Notes under the pieces: model-generated
Seen by the model: only the letters and a program-made list of their open reading frames with translations
Told to the model about the DNA's origin: nothing
Databases searched by the model: none
Translations under genes and position numbers: made by a program
Shown: one piece after another, positions 35,151-47,869 of the stretch
Layout: every line of letters starts with the position of its first letter
How positions within the stretch are numbered: position 1 is the stretch's first letter
DNA from: Combretum micranthum
Taxonomy: Eukaryota > Streptophyta > Magnoliopsida > Myrtales > Combretaceae
DNA length: 64,000 nucleotides
Assembly (NCBI GenBank): GCA_024138025.1
Contig: JAMXBD010003390.1
Location: 1 to 64,000 of the forward strand
Direction of reading: 5' to 3'

Positions 35151-35539
35151 AATCTTCTATCATTTTAAGGGAAAGTTTTCCTAAACATTTAATTTTTAGG
35201 GTCTCTCTATTCATTTAGCTCATCTGATATTCTTGGGTTGTTGAACTATGTTAGATCGAATGTTGGGTTTCTAGGGTTTAGGGTCAAGTGGAATTGGTTC
35301 CAGGGTTTTGGTTTCGATTTCAACTCTAGGATTTATATTTAAACTAACTAAAAAGTCTAAGAGCTTATAGATTGCTTAGTGAAATGTATCATTATCAAAA
35401 CAAATAAAAAATATGATATCTCACCGATGCGAACATCTTATGCTAAACAATTATTTATCCAATCGCCAACACGCAAATCAAAGCAACGTATTTGAATAAT
35501 ATTTAATGATAAAATAATTTCTTATAATGATGTATTAAT
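35151..35539. other. Possible degenerate LTR-start sequence
   Basis: The GGGTTTCTAGGGTTTAGGGTC stretch (35270) resembles the - strand start region of LTR D (CTAGGGTTTTGTTGACCTTTAG near 60800), so this may be the lost start of LTR F, split off by the block at 34440-35150. No gene seen. Confidence 0.3.
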
Positions 35540-36345
35540 TTATCAAGTTCAAATTTCATCAGTTAAACTGATTTTTTGTGTATTCGAATTCCTATCGGTA
35601 AAATTTGTTATTTCTACTACACTATTCATTACTATTCACTATTATTCATATCAATCAATTATATATCACTATTCACACCTATTCTATACCTCTATGCCTA
35701 TTCTTACAACTACATACCCTATACCATTAAATCTACCTTACTTCTCTTATACTTTTCCTTCTCTTCCCCTCCCCTTCCCACAACCCAACCACACCCACCC
35801 CCACCCACGCCGCCCCCGCCCCGTCCCCCCGATCCCTCCTTTCCCTCTTTTTCATCCAATTTTCCCTCTTTTTTCTCCTTTATAAATACCCTTAACATTC
35901 ATACATCCAACACTTTACTTCCTCAACTTCCCTTACACTCTTTCAAACACTTAAACTCTCTAATTTCCTCTCCTTTCTCCTTTAAGAAATTGTTCCTCCC
36001 CTTCTAATTCTCCCTCCTCCTCCTTCTCTCTCTCCCTATATATATACATAATATATATTATATATATATTCTCCTCACATACACACATTCCCTCTACTTT
36101 TTGTTTAGGTAAACACTCTTAAACCATCAACCATATATGTTTATGTATTGTATATATGTGTGTTTGTGCCAATTCCATAAAAATTTCCCCATGTTGCATG
36201 ATGATAGAGAATGGAAATACAAGGTATTATACTTAAGTTTCAAGATATATCTATGTTTATTTTTATGTTTATATTGTTACTTTATGTACACTAATTTAAA
36301 CTTCTATATAAGTCACTATATGTATATGTATATATAACGTTTAAA
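35540..36345 (+). repeat. Giant LTR copy H, segment 1
   Basis: Parallels LTR C 27250-27900 and LTR I 51530-52170: a CTATTCATTACTATTC run, a very C-rich stretch (35770-35840), TATAAATACC (35881), a CT-rich stretch and TTTAGGTAAACAC (36105). The Pro-rich frame at 35576-36007 is only the C-rich run translated. Confidence 0.6.
35881..35890 (+). promoter_or_regulatory. Conserved TATA box of LTR H
   Basis: TATAAATACC followed by CTTAAC, at the position that holds TATAAATACCCCCTC in LTRs C and I. Confidence 0.6.
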
Positions 36346-38040
36346 GCATACTACTTATTAATAAGTCTATTTACTCTATTCCATTCATAGCAATTTAGGC
36401 TTGATTTTATCCATTTTTAGATAAATTCCTATGAATTTTGTGCCTTTATTGTTTAAATATTGTTTTTCAGGTCCTAAAATCAACAAAGAAGAAAAAAAGT
36501 GTTTAAGATTAGATTTCGAGCAAAACAACATGAATGATAAAAGACAAGCTTTATCATAACTGCTAAAAACCCCAACTGATGGCAAAAGATAAGGTAAAAC
36601 AGTAAAAATTTCCCAATCATGCCTAAAACCGTACCTTCAATTAGAGTCGAGGTTTGTAATTACACAACTATGCCCCAAACAGATTCTGGATTATTCTTAC
36701 AACCATGCCCTTGTTTCCACCCACGATTCACTTGAAGACTTCCACGCCTGAGATGTAAAGTATAAGATTAATCGGGCCCTAAATTCGAACCCATGATTAC
36801 ATCTACAGTTGAGTATAAGCCCACAAGTCACAATTTTTACAACAAACCCACAGCTTAGATTACGGCCAACCTTCAAGCCTAAGATCATACTTGCCAAAAG
36901 TGACCTTATCATGAATGAGCTAGCTTGCATTCGCGCATGAAGATAAAGACAACTTCGTTATAAAGAATCAGCCATGTCAACGAATAAAATCTTCATGATT
37001 TTTGTACCTATAGCCAATAAATAAATGTGCATAGATGTCTAATAAAGAGTGTACCATATGTAACAAATTCTTCTAACCTAGAATAGAGTAGGAAGCAAAT
37101 TCTTAGTGAGAGAAAATCTTTTTCTTTTACAAGGAATTCCAAGTTTTATGGGTAATTTCATTTTAAACCTGAAGTTTGTTTTTGCAAGACCCATTTTGTA
37201 CTTAATCTATAATATTTATTCCTATTTTCATATTATTTCGCTAAAATCAACGCTTAATGTTTACATCTATAGAGAAATAATCATCTTAACTTAGGATTTA
37301 TGAATGTAAATCTTATTCATGTGATTTCAAAATGTATTTTAATTGAATATTAACTGGGTAGTTGTAATTAATAGCGTAAACTTAACTTTATGGGTCTAAA
37401 TGCGTAGTGCACCTTTTAGATCCATGTCTAACTTAAACTAAATAAATGGAGAGATCATTCTTTTGAATAAATCTAGGCTACTAATAAAATTACTCATAAT
37501 TGCCTTGAGAGAGGGATGGTGAAACCTTCTGTCACTTGTTTTTAAATTTTTAAAATGGATTTTTAAACAAAGGATTATTAATCTTTATGTAGATCTAGAT
37601 TACTGATAGCTTGTGAAAATATTCCAGTGGTCTGATCTAGATCTAGAGTTTCTGGACATGAGAGAGGCTTTAGCTAACCTTAGTAAATCCAACAGTACAA
37701 ATATACTCAGTAAACAACTCTCTGATTTTGTTAAGAAATCACACAAAAAAGAATTGGTGAAGCAAATCCTAAGTCCTTTCTTGCATTCATAAACTTATGC
37801 TATAAATTTTACCCCGAAAATATGTACATACTCTTAGCATTAAACCTAGTTTATCTTCTGTTTTTGCTATGTTTTGCTAAATCTTTGTTTGGCTAGATAA
37901 TAGATGAAAAAAGAGTAAGGTAGATGCCCACAATCCCCTAAGAATATGACTTAATACTTTCTATGTTACTTCAATAGGTGTGCTTGCCTATGTTGGTGAT
38001 TCCAACTGAAGTTGAACAACACTTAGTAAAATTTTTTATA
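36346..38040. mobile_element. Unclassified 1.7-kb insertion in LTR H
   Basis: Interrupts LTR H between its AT-rich part and the ACTTGTCC-repeat part. No long frame. A stretch at 36420-36500 (GATAAATTCCTATGAATTTT, TTTTTCAGGTCCTAAAATCA) and one near 37975-38000 (AATAGGTGTGCTTGCC) look like LTR or spacer sequence of Athila/Tat-type elements, from memory. Boundaries are approximate and no target duplication was found. Confidence 0.3.
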
Positions 38041-39012
38041 AAAATACTTCTGTTTCGTGTTTACCTATTTTTAAATGGCTTTACATGCCAATCACTCACT
38101 AATGTAACATAACCATTTGTTTACTTTCATGTTCTTTATTTTCATGCACTTTATTTACATGAAATTTATTTTATGTTCACGAGACTTGTCCTAAATTAAA
38201 ATCTCGAAGACTTGTCCATTTCAAGTCTTAAAAAGAAAACGATTTGTAAATTCTAGTCTTAGACTTGCTCATATTCAAGTCTTATAAAGACTTGTCCATT
38301 TCAAGTCTCAAGGAGACTAGTCCTAACCTAAGACTCCCATTATTCCTTACGTTGTTTTATATTTCATATTTTATTAGTCAAAAGACCATTTTATTTTATT
38401 TTATTTTTATGAACACAATATTATGCTCATGATGTTGCTTCTTGTGGATATATGACAATTCTTTGTTATGTAAAATTTTTTGAAAACCATAGTTTTGATA
38501 CATGGGAAAAATCATCTTTTTTTTTTTTTTCCTTTTATGAGAGAAAAGTTTGAAACAAAAACTCCACCCCTCTATCTCCTCCAAATGTTGAACCTATGAT
38601 TAAATAATAGGGGTGTTGAACTTTATTTTCCTTCTTCATAAACCTTTGATTTCGGTGCATTAAAAGATGATCAAACAAAACAAAACCCCACCCCTTAGTT
38701 TCAAAAATGCTGTGACACAGGGAATTAAAATAAGGATGTGAAACTCAAATTTTTTTCTTTCTTAAAACACTTGTTTCAATATTTTGAAAATAATCAAGCA
38801 AAACAAAATTTTGATCCTTGTTTACCTAAGAATGATGAGACCCCCTAGGCACAATTAAGATGTGAAACTTCATTTCTCTATTTTGAACTACTTGTTTTAA
38901 AGCTCACAAAATTGAACACCTGACAAGACTTTGATTCCCTTTTAATTTTGTAGATGTCATAATCTAAGTCTTAAAAGGACCAATTTTACTTTGCATTTTT
39001 ATTTTCAAGTGT
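38041..39012 (+). repeat. Giant LTR copy H, segment 2
   Basis: Contains several AGACTTGTCC/GACTAGTCC words (38180-38330), as in LTR C 27980-28070, then CACCCC-rich AT sequence. Ends abruptly at the copia 3' LTR (39013). The LTR's last 525 bases appear at 50110-50635. Confidence 0.55.
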
Positions 39013-40615
39013 TGTTGGTCCTAAAAAGATAACCGGGGGGGCGGGTGATGTGCTGAATTGGTTATAAAATTTACTTTTAAAAATTTTGAATAAATTTCAC
39101 ACCACTTGGTTATTCAACTAAAATGGCTTTGAAACTTTCTTAAAACAATAAACTTAACAAATGAAAACTTTGAACAATAATTTAGATCAAAATGATTTGC
39201 TTAAGCTCACGAAATTTCAAATATCAATTCAAAACTTTTTACTCCCTGAAACCTTCTTACTAACTCTTTGATTAAGAAAATATAAGTGAGTTACTCTCTG
39301 ATCAACCTTCTGAGTATATATCACAATTATGAACAACAAATAAAATTTCACGAATTTAAAAGAGAGATAAGGGAGTAGAGAGTGCAAAATCGAATTATAG
39401 AGATTCCACCTTGAGCGTCAATCCTCTCTTCTAGCTCCAAGCCAAGGTCCTGGTATTCCACACCGATTGTATTCCACTATCCAATCAAATTAATAAAAGT
39501 TACAAGAAGTTCTTGCCAATTCTCTTTGGCTACAATTCACTTAGCTTGATTCTCCTAATCAATCAATCTACTAAGCCTACTTGTAACTCTCAATTCACAC
39601 TAAATGTGTATAATCAAATCAGAGGATAAAAAATTAATTTTCCTCAAAAGTATTCGCTCAAAGAAATATAAAAGTAGAATGTGACAGTATTTCTCATAAG
39701 GGACCTTTGATCACCGTTGCAATATAATTATCACTTTCTTGTTATATTTTTTTTCTTCTTACTTGTATTTTCATATATTGATCTCGTTCAATCTAACGGC
39801 TAGAGAATCAACATTGGATAAACTTGGTCCTGGTCTTACGCGTTCATCATCCCAAAATATCTGCTTAAGTTTATCCTTCGTTTCTCTCAATTTGAATTTT
39901 GAATTCTTGAAGTAATCTCAAAATATCTGCTTCAGAAGATAATTCCAAATATCTAACAACTTATATGTTTATCTTGTACTGAAAATTCGGACTTGAAATC
40001 ATCCGTAGTTGAACAAATTCCTCGTCTAGTATTGTTCATACTCTATCTAAGCTTTCCACATTTTTCAAATTTAAAAAAAAATTCTTGGACACAATCCATG
40101 AAAACCTAAATTATGTTTTGTAAGCACTTCATATTATGTACACTAACTTTCTCCTCAAATATAATTTGTTGTGTAAATCAACTTTCAAATCTGATCTGTC
40201 CTTCTTCAAAAATATGTTCATAAAAAAATATCATATACTCAAAATTTAATCCGTGTGGATTTTGAACCGACTTTGTGGAACACATTGAGCATAGTACCCG
40301 AATTATACTCAACATTGGAGCTAGGTCTTCAAAAATTAAATTATGAATTGAAGATCATGTGATTTTATTATAGTTCATTAACCTTCTGATGTTTCTTCTG
40401 ATAGGTAAAAGAAAAACTTGCATTTCACTGTGGAACCTTCTGAGTGACCTTCTGATATACAAATTGTTTTTAATGAAAATCTTCCAATCCGTTGATATAC
40501 TTTTTGATATAATTCTATCTTATAAACATCTAAGGTTGTACACTAAATTTAATATGTAAGAAATCATTTAATCCTTTTTGTTATCATCAAAATCATCATT
40601 TGAGAGAAATCAACA
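39013..40615 (-). repeat. Copia 3' LTR (1603 bp)
   Basis: + strand begins TGTTGGTCC and ends GAAATCAACA. Nearly the same as 47870-49464 over its length, including TTCGGACTTGAAATCATCCG and the terminal TTGTTATCATCAAAATCATC. Confidence 0.9.
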
Positions 40616-40632
40616 TTCTCCCCCTTTTTGAT
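40616..40632 (-). promoter_or_regulatory. Copia polypurine tract
   Basis: ATCAAAAAGGGGGAGAA on the - strand, directly upstream of the 3' LTR start TGTTGATTTC. It primes plus-strand DNA synthesis. Confidence 0.85.
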
Positions 40633-42784
40633 GATAACAAAACCCCATAAACAAAATAATAATTTAAAAAAGAAAATTCATTCATGTTCATTTTAAATCT
40701 CCAATTGCAACATAGTAAATAATAGCATATATAGCAGCAACAGTAGCAATCATTCATAATATTTCATAATATTTTGTTTACTCTTTCTCCCCTTTTTGTT
40801 AGCATCACAAAAGAGACATAATAAGAAAAACACAAATATGCATAGTAAATCAGAATTTCAAAACCAGCATAGTATCTAAAAATATTACAGACCAAAAAAG
40901 AAGTTTTTCAAAAAGTCTTAAAAGAAAACATCAGTTCATTTTTTTTTTTTTCTGATATTCAATCTTCAAGGTAGATTTTCGAGCTTGCTTCTTTTTCCTT
41001 TGATGAAATGTGGGGCGAATTTGTTGTGGAATCAAATTTTGCTGCTTAAAAAGATTAAGAACAGATGATATGACTTCATATTCCATCATGGATGGTTGTG
41101 AAGCAGGTTTAGCAGGTTGGTTGAAGGGAATGATTGAGAGCTCATCAACCTAAACTGGTGGTACAACTTCCTACATGGGTGAAGTCTAATGTTGTGGACT
41201 CGAAGGATGCACTGGAGAGATTGGAGAAACATGTGATAAAGGTTGAGCAGGTGATGAAGGTATTTCATGATCAGCAAAAAGATAATCCGATAGAGAATCT
41301 AGAATTGAATTCGATAGATTTTTTTTTCACAGCATCTAGGTGTTGATCTATGAACTTTACAACAGCTGATCGAAGAGAAGAACGAGAAGATTCTCCAGGT
41401 GGTTTAACAGAAGCAACACCTTCTAACTCAGTCTTTGAGTCACTATCTTCTTCATTTCTTCCTCCTTCCCTGATTTCAAACTTTCCTCCAGTTTGAACAT
41501 GATGCCTTTTCTTAACTGTTTTAGGCATTTTCTCTTTCCCCTTCTTCTTGGAGATTTGTTCCTTTTCCTTTTCCGAATCTCCACCTTCTGACCCACTGTC
41601 TACTGCAAAAGTAGCTCCCCCTTAGCAATAGCTTCGATCCTTTTCCAATCGAAATTAACTTTGTTAAACTTAGGATCCCTATACCATGATCTATCCTTAG
41701 AAAACCAGAACTTTTGAACCACTTGGATTCCCATCTTCTTCAAGTTTTTTTCCCCAATTTTCTTTATACTAATGGGAATTATAAAATCTTTGGGTACATT
41801 GAGTTTCTTAAACTTGAAAAATTTCATTAATAGGTTGCCATAAGGTTTATTATTTCTAGTCCTCCACATATGCCTCAAGATCATGCTAGGCATATCAAGT
41901 TTAACATCCTTTTTCATTACAAGGACGACTACTGCTTCTTCTATTGAAATGGTTGTTGAGCTACCATTCTTGGGAAGAATGCAATCAACTACAATCTTAT
42001 GTAATAGCCGAACCAACAGCTCAAAATCAGTGGCAAAGATATCCTTTTCAACATAATTTCCTACTCCATCATTTAGTTCTCTATACAAAGATTTCTTTTC
42101 AAATTGCAAAATTCTTTTGTCATATTTTTCATTTTTCATCTTAAAACATTCAATTAGATCTTTCCTTCTAATTGTGAGAACTTTCCCAGCCACTTTCGAT
42201 TTCAAATTTGAGTTCTTTAACTCTACTAAATTCTCATAGAACTCTTGTATCTGCCAACCGTCAATCATACCAGAAATAGTACACAAGTTCTGGCATCCTA
42301 TTCGACTAAGCTAGTGTTCCCAATAAAAGCCATTTTCTTTAAAGAACTTAAAATCTACAAAAGCACATTCAAGAATCTTACTTGATGTGGTTTTCTAACT
42401 TTTGGCTTGGTGAGTTTTCCTGGTTGATCATTGAACCAATTTCCTTTTTTTTGGTGGTTGAGAAGTAAGAGAAGCAGACTCTGAGCTACTTTCTGAGAGG
42501 GTGTTAGAGGATGCAAACGGTTCCTCTGTGGATGATTTCTCAACAACTATGGCCACTCCTTGTTCTTTTTCCAGGGAATCTTTATCATGTTGTAGTTTGG
42601 ATCGTTTTTCCCTCGGATTACCATCTTTAGTTAGGGTTTGTAGGGTTTCTTCAAAATTAATGGAATCATCTTTAACCATTATGGTTCCTTCTATAGGTTT
42701 TGTTTTGAAGCCCTTAGAAGCTAGACGAATTGATTTTCTAGAGGACAATGAAGGAAGATGTTTATGAAGGATGTGAAGAGACAC
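40633..42784 (-). pseudogene. Sirevirus extra (env-like) reading frame, broken
   Basis: Region between RNase H and the polypurine tract. The N-terminal part (42784-42428, 118 residues) is Ser/Lys-rich and ends QPPKKRKLVQ, a classical basic nuclear-localisation-like cluster. The main domain (42286-41600, 228 residues) has GWQIQEFYENLVELKNSN near its start and RHMWRTRNNKPYGNLLMKFF later, which resembles the 'putative plant transposon protein' domain of Sirevirus third frames. A third part (41528-41271) has an acidic, Lys/Ser-rich region and ends near a Gln/Pro-rich frame (41277-41086). Frameshifts separate the parts. The role in Sireviruses is unproven; 'env-like' is a historical name and I see no signal peptide or membrane segment. 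Confidence 0.65.
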
Positions 42785-43183
42785 TTACTAACTGCATGTT
42801 CCAATAAAATTGCCACCACTTTATTATTATTATTTTATTATTTTATTATTATTATTATTATTATTATTTTATATATATATATATTTTTAAATTAAATTTG
42901 AAAATTATATGGAAATTATGGAATAAACAAATTAATTCAAAATGGATTACATATACCAATTTCATTCCTTAAAAATTCAAATTTCATTTTATCCATGGTT
43001 TAGTAAAAATATCACATATTGATTTTCAGTAGAAACAAATTCTATATTGATGTTTCCATTATTCACATGATCCCTTATAAAATGATGCTAATTTCTATAT
43101 GTTTAGTTCTAGAATGATGCACAGGATTTTTTGTTAAATTGATTGCACTTGTATTATCACATTTAATTGAGATATTTTTATAC

Positions 43184-43400
43184 TTAATCTAAAATCTTGT
43201 AATTGTTGTTTTTATCCAAAGAATTTGTGCACAACATTTCCAATTGAAACATATTCAGCTTCTGCTGTAGATAAAGCAACTGAATTCTGTTTCTTTGAAG
43301 ACCAAGAATCAGTTTGTTTCCTAAGAATTGACAAGTATCAGAAGTGCTTTTTCTATCAATTTTGCATCCTGCATAATACATTAAGTATCAATTAATTCAA
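43184..43400 (-). pseudogene. pol: Copia RNase H remnant
   Basis: Contains YYAGCKIDRKSTSDTCQFLG, the Ty1/copia RNase H motif around D-R-K-S-T-S-G; here G is replaced by D. Past NKLI the frame shifts: the remainder of the usual domain reads in the adjacent frame near 43300-43210. Confidence 0.75.
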
Positions 43401-43571
43401 AATTTTCATTTTAGGATACCAGATTCCTAATTTTGCAGTACTTGCAATGTACTTGAAAATTCTTTTAAAGCTTTTAAAGTATTTCAGTTGGATTACTTTG
43501 AAATCTTGCACAAATACATACAGAAAACAATATATCTGGTCTAGATGTAGTCAAATACAAAAGAGAACCAA

Positions 43572-44403
43572 TTAACTTCTATATAATTTTTCATTAACTT
43601 TCTTACCTTGAGAATCAATATCTAACCTTATAGATGAGCTCATTGGTGTAGCAGCTTCTTTTGAGTTCTCAAATCCAAACTTTTTCAGAATTTGTTTGGT
43701 ATACTTCTCTTGATGAATGAAAATTCCATCCTTTGATTGTTTGATTTGTAATCCCAAAAAAAATTTAATTCTCCCATCATGGACATTTCAAATTCAGCCT
43801 GCATAAGCTTTGCAAATTCTTGACAATATTGTTCATTAGTTGATCCAAATATTATATCATCAACATATATTTGTACAACAATTATATCATCATTATAATA
43901 TTAAGAATAAAGTTGTGTCAATCGTACCTCTTTGATATCCACTTGATATGAGATATTCACTAAGTCTCTCATACAAGCTCTTGGTGCTTGTTTCAGTCAT
44001 ACAAAGCTTTTCTCAACTTAAAGACATGATCAGGCTTAAATGTATCCTCAAATCCAAGTGGTTGTTCAACATAACTTCTTCTTTAATATAACCATTCAAA
44101 ATGCACTTTTTACATCCATTTGAAATAATTTAAAATCTTTATAACATGCATAAGCAAGCAATAATCTTATAGCTTCCAATCTAGCAACGGTGCATAAGTT
44201 TCATCATAATCTATTCCTTCTTCTTGAGAATATCCTTTAGCTACAAGCCTTGCTTTATTTCTAACAATTTTACCATTTTCATCCAATTTATTCTTATAAA
44301 CCCATTTAGTTCCTATGATAGTTTTGTCTTGTGGTCTAGGAACTAAGTTCCAAACATTATTTCTCTGAAATTGATTCAATTCTTCATGCATAGCATTATC
44401 CAA
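43572..44403 (-). pseudogene. pol: Copia reverse transcriptase, broken
   Basis: The N-terminal part, 44403-44167, gives MHEELNQFQRNNVWNLVPRP and GTKWVYKNKLDENGKIVRNK, the copia RT opening. The middle is broken; the catalytic YVDDIIFGSTNEQ is readable near 43865. The C-terminal part, 43757-43572, has GLQIKQSKDGIFIHQEKYTK and ATPMSSSIRLD. Frameshifts lie between these. It copies element RNA into DNA. Confidence 0.8.
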
Positions 44404-44849
44404 TTTTCATCATTTAATGTTTCTTCTATGTTACTTGGTTCTATTTCAGATATCAAAGCAAAATGATTTTCAAGCTCTTGTAATTTAGATCTAGTTTAGT
44501 TCCAGATTCTATATCACCAATAATTAAGCTAGGTGGATGTGAAGATTTATATTTCCATGCTTTTGAACTTTCAGGGTTGTTAATATTTAATTCCAGGTTA
44601 CCTTCTGCCCTCTTCTGACGTGTTAGCTTTTAATTCTCTTTCAGATTACCTTCTGCCTTACCTTCTGATGTATCAGTTTTTGCATTTCTTCATTTTATTT
44701 CTGATTTTGTTTCAGAATTCATGCCATTATTTTTATTAACATGTATGCACATCATCATCATCAAAATCATCTTTTACATCAATAAAACGTACATTAATAG
44801 ATTCTTCAACTATTTTGTTGTTTTGTTAAAAACACGATATGCTTTGCTA

Positions 44850-45605
44850 TGTTGTGAATATCCTAGAAAAATTGCTTCATCTGACCTTTCATCAAACTTC
44901 CAAGATTATGTGCATTCTTTTTCACAAAGCATGTACAACCAAACACATGAAAATATGAAACAGATGGTTTTCTACCACGAAATAATTCATATGATGTTTT
45001 TTAGTATGAGGTCTAATGTATACTCTATTCATGATATAACAAGCAGTTGTAACAGCTTCAGCCCAAAAAATATTCAGCTATTCCACTTTCATTCAACATA
45101 GAACGTGTCATTTCTTGTATTATTCTATTCTTTCTTTCAACTACCCCATTTGTTGTGGTGTATATGTGAAAAATTATGATTTATTCCATGTTCTTCACAA
45201 AAGGAAATAAATAATGAATTATCAAATTCTGTACCATGATCAATTCTTAAAGAAAAATGGAAAAACCTTTTCATTTTGTATTTGTTTAGCAAATTTTTGA
45301 AAGATTTCAAAAGTATCTGATTTATGCTTTAAAAAGAACACCCATGTATATCTTGAAAAATCATCAACTATTACAAGACCATATTTACTTCCTCCTAGAC
45401 TTAATGTTCTAGTAGGTCCAAATAAATCAAGATGTAAAAGCTCAAGAGGTCTTTTTGTTGAAATCAAATTTATGCTTTTATGTGAAATTGAGACCATTTT
45501 ATTCTTTAAACAAGTTGAACATTTAACATCATGCTTTATATTGATTTTGGGTAAACCAACAACAATATTCTTTTTAGATAACTTTTCCAAATGATTAAAA
45601 TTCAC
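44850..45605 (-). pseudogene. pol: Copia integrase, broken
   Basis: Open part 45605-45240: the zinc-binding His/Cys region (HLEKLSKKN ... CSTCLKNK), then LELLHLDLFGPTRTLSLGG with the first catalytic Asp, and VIVDDFSRYTWVFFLKHKSD. The second Asp block (SDHGTEFDN) and ERKNRIIQEMTRSML follow in other frames between 45240 and 45090. The C-terminal part (44850-45090) is degraded. Integrase inserts the DNA copy. Confidence 0.8.
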
Positions 45606-45639
45606 ATGGCCTAGTTTTTATGCCATACATAAATACTAT

Positions 45640-46030
45640 CATTCATAGTCAAAAGCAACATTCAACATTCATATCAGATGGTGTAATTAAATATACATTT
45701 CTTTTTCTAAATCCTTCGAACAACTTAACTCCATTAGAATTATATGCAAAACATTTGTTTTTCTCAAAATTCATTTGATAGCCTTTATCACATAATTGAC
45801 TTATACTTAAAAGGTTATGCTTTAATCCTTTAACCAAAAACATTTTCAATCATGTATGGAGGATGACCAATTGTACCTGTTCCAATTATTTTACCACGGC
45901 TGTCATCACCAAATCTCACATACCCTTTTCTTTCCAAGTTATGCTAGTGAACAAGGAAGCATCTCAGTCATGTGGCTTGAACATCCACTGTCCAAGTACC
46001 ATGTTCCTTTTATTTTTGCTCCTTGTTCCT
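45640..46030 (-). pseudogene. pol: Copia protease and GAG-pre-integrase segment
   Basis: WYLDSGCSSHMTEM near 46005-45965 holds the D-S-G active site of the copia protease. Farther on, 45849-45649 reads FLVKGLKHNLLSISQLCDKG, the GAG-pre-integrase domain. A frameshift lies between them. Confidence 0.75.
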
Positions 46031-46208
46031 GAAAAATGAACAAAAGGTGATCAAACCTTTTAGGAACCCAAACAAACTTGGGTCCTTGATAAGTCAAGCT
46101 CGTCTTATCTTGTTTCTTAACTTGATGTGTACTGAGCTTGTTTCTTTTGTAGAAAAATATTTTTCAATATGACCTTTTCTATTACAAAATGGACATGCAT
46201 ATGGATGT

Positions 46209-47820
46209 TTATGATACCTTTGATTTCCCTTTTGATAATAATTTTTGTTGGATAATCATTATATGCATACCTGTACCCTCTGACATACCTTCTAATAGGA
46301 TAGTTTTGTTGAGCATACTTCTGATGTATCTTTTGCTGTTACTGTTCTTACACTTATCAATTTGTACAACAGCTTGCCCATTTCCATTTTTATTTTCTTT
46401 AACAAAAATCGTCTTTTTCAAATTATTTGATGAACTCCTAGATTCATATCCAAGACCATGTTTTATAAAGGAAGGTCTTTGATAACTAATTAGCATATTC
46501 AATTTCTTATCCCTCTCGTTAAACTTATTGAACGTGTTCTTGATGGATTGAGATAGATCTTTGATACGATTTTTTAAATCCTTGATTTCGGTTTTCAAAA
46601 TTTCATTTTCTTTCTTTAAAACATTGGTTTTGACAAATAATTTCTCATTATCATTCTTCAAAATATCGTTTTCATTGATGAGTAATTTATTGGTTTGTCG
46701 TTTTTCATTCTTTAGAGCTTTATTTTCAACATCTTGTTTAGTTATTTTCAAATTTTCCTTTTTAAGTGCCTTAAGTAGTTTTTTCATTTCAAAATACATA
46801 TCATTTTCATTTATTTCTTCATCAGAATCAGAGTGTACCTCAGACGTTGCCATTAAGCACAAGTTTGCTTCCTCTTCATTCTCACTTGTATCCTCTGATT
46901 CACTCTTTGATGCATCAAGATCATTCCAAGTCGCCATCATAGCACGACTTTTCTTCTTAAATTTCTTCATTTTCTTCTTCAAGATTGGACACTCATATTT
47001 GATGTGTCCTGGTTGTTTACATTCATAACACACAATCTCCTTTCTTTCTTTCTTTTCCTCCTTTTCTTTATAATTCCTTCCTGCACTAAACTTGTTAGTT
47101 TTATTAAAATTATTAAATTTCTTACCTTTAAAGAACTTGCTTAATCTTCTTGCAAGCATGCCGACATTTCTTCAATGTCATCATCATCGGAGTCAGTTTT
47201 CATTTGTGACTTTCCTTGCTTTGAATGCTATTGCCTTTGAACTTCCTTCAGCTTCCTCAGTTGTGTTAATATGTGATTCATAAGCTAGCAATTTCTCCCT
47301 TAGTTGATGAGAGTTAACTTGTTCAAGTCTTGGGCTTCTTCAATTGTTGTCTTTTTAGCATCCCATGACTTTGGCAATATTCTGAGTATCTTTCTGACAA
47401 ATCAGAATCATCCATTTTCTTTCCAAAGAGGATTAGTTCATTTCACAGCAGTAAACGATTAAAAGTCTTTTATTTTCTCATCAGGTTTTATTTTGAACAA
47501 TTCATATTGTTGTAACAAGAATTAATCTTTGTTTCCTTAATAGTATTAGTTCCTTCATAAGTTTTGGACAGAGTATCCTAAATTTCTATTGTTGTGAGTA
47601 AGAGATTCTTAGCCTTATTATTCTTCTCAATGAGCTTTAGTTCTTCATCAGTGCAACTGGCATCATCAATTAAGGTCATTTGTGTATCTCCAAAAGCAAT
47701 CACCTGCTAAGAGCCATAGTCATTAGCTTTTATATAAGTAAACATGCGCATTTTCTAGTATAAATAGTTTGTTCCATCAAAATATGGAGCTCGGTTAATA
47801 GCAATATTGTTTTCAGCCAT
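46209..47820 (-). pseudogene. gag: Copia gag, Sirevirus-like
   Basis: The start is at 47820, 36 bases past the primer site on the - strand: MAENNIAINRAPYFDGTNYL, then KMRMFTYIKANDYG, typical of plant copia gag. From 47700 to 47160 the frame is interrupted by stops (for example after KANDYGS). The open part 47159-46209 (316 residues) has an intact zinc knuckle CYECKQPGHIKYEC (about 47033-46990), an acidic region, and a long Lys/Glu/Asn-rich coiled-coil-like tract (residues 125-220). The large coiled-coil C-terminal gag is usual in Sireviruses. Gag packages the RNA. Confidence 0.8.
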
Positions 47821-47855
47821 TTGAAAAGATCACTCAAATAAAATATACGAACACT

Positions 47856-47867
47856 GCTCTGATACCA
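47856..47867 (-). promoter_or_regulatory. Copia tRNA-Met primer-binding site
   Basis: TGGTATCAGAGC on the - strand, two bases (AT) past the 5' LTR end, complementary to the 3' end of initiator tRNA-Met. Confidence 0.9.
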
Positions 47868-47869
47868 AT

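Noticed and set aside
35576..36007. 143-residue Pro-rich frame
   Set aside because: Translation of a C-rich run in LTR H; the same region in LTRs C and I does not keep it.
45240..45605. Intact copia integrase gene
   Set aside because: Only the first part is open; the second catalytic block and the C-terminus are in other frames.
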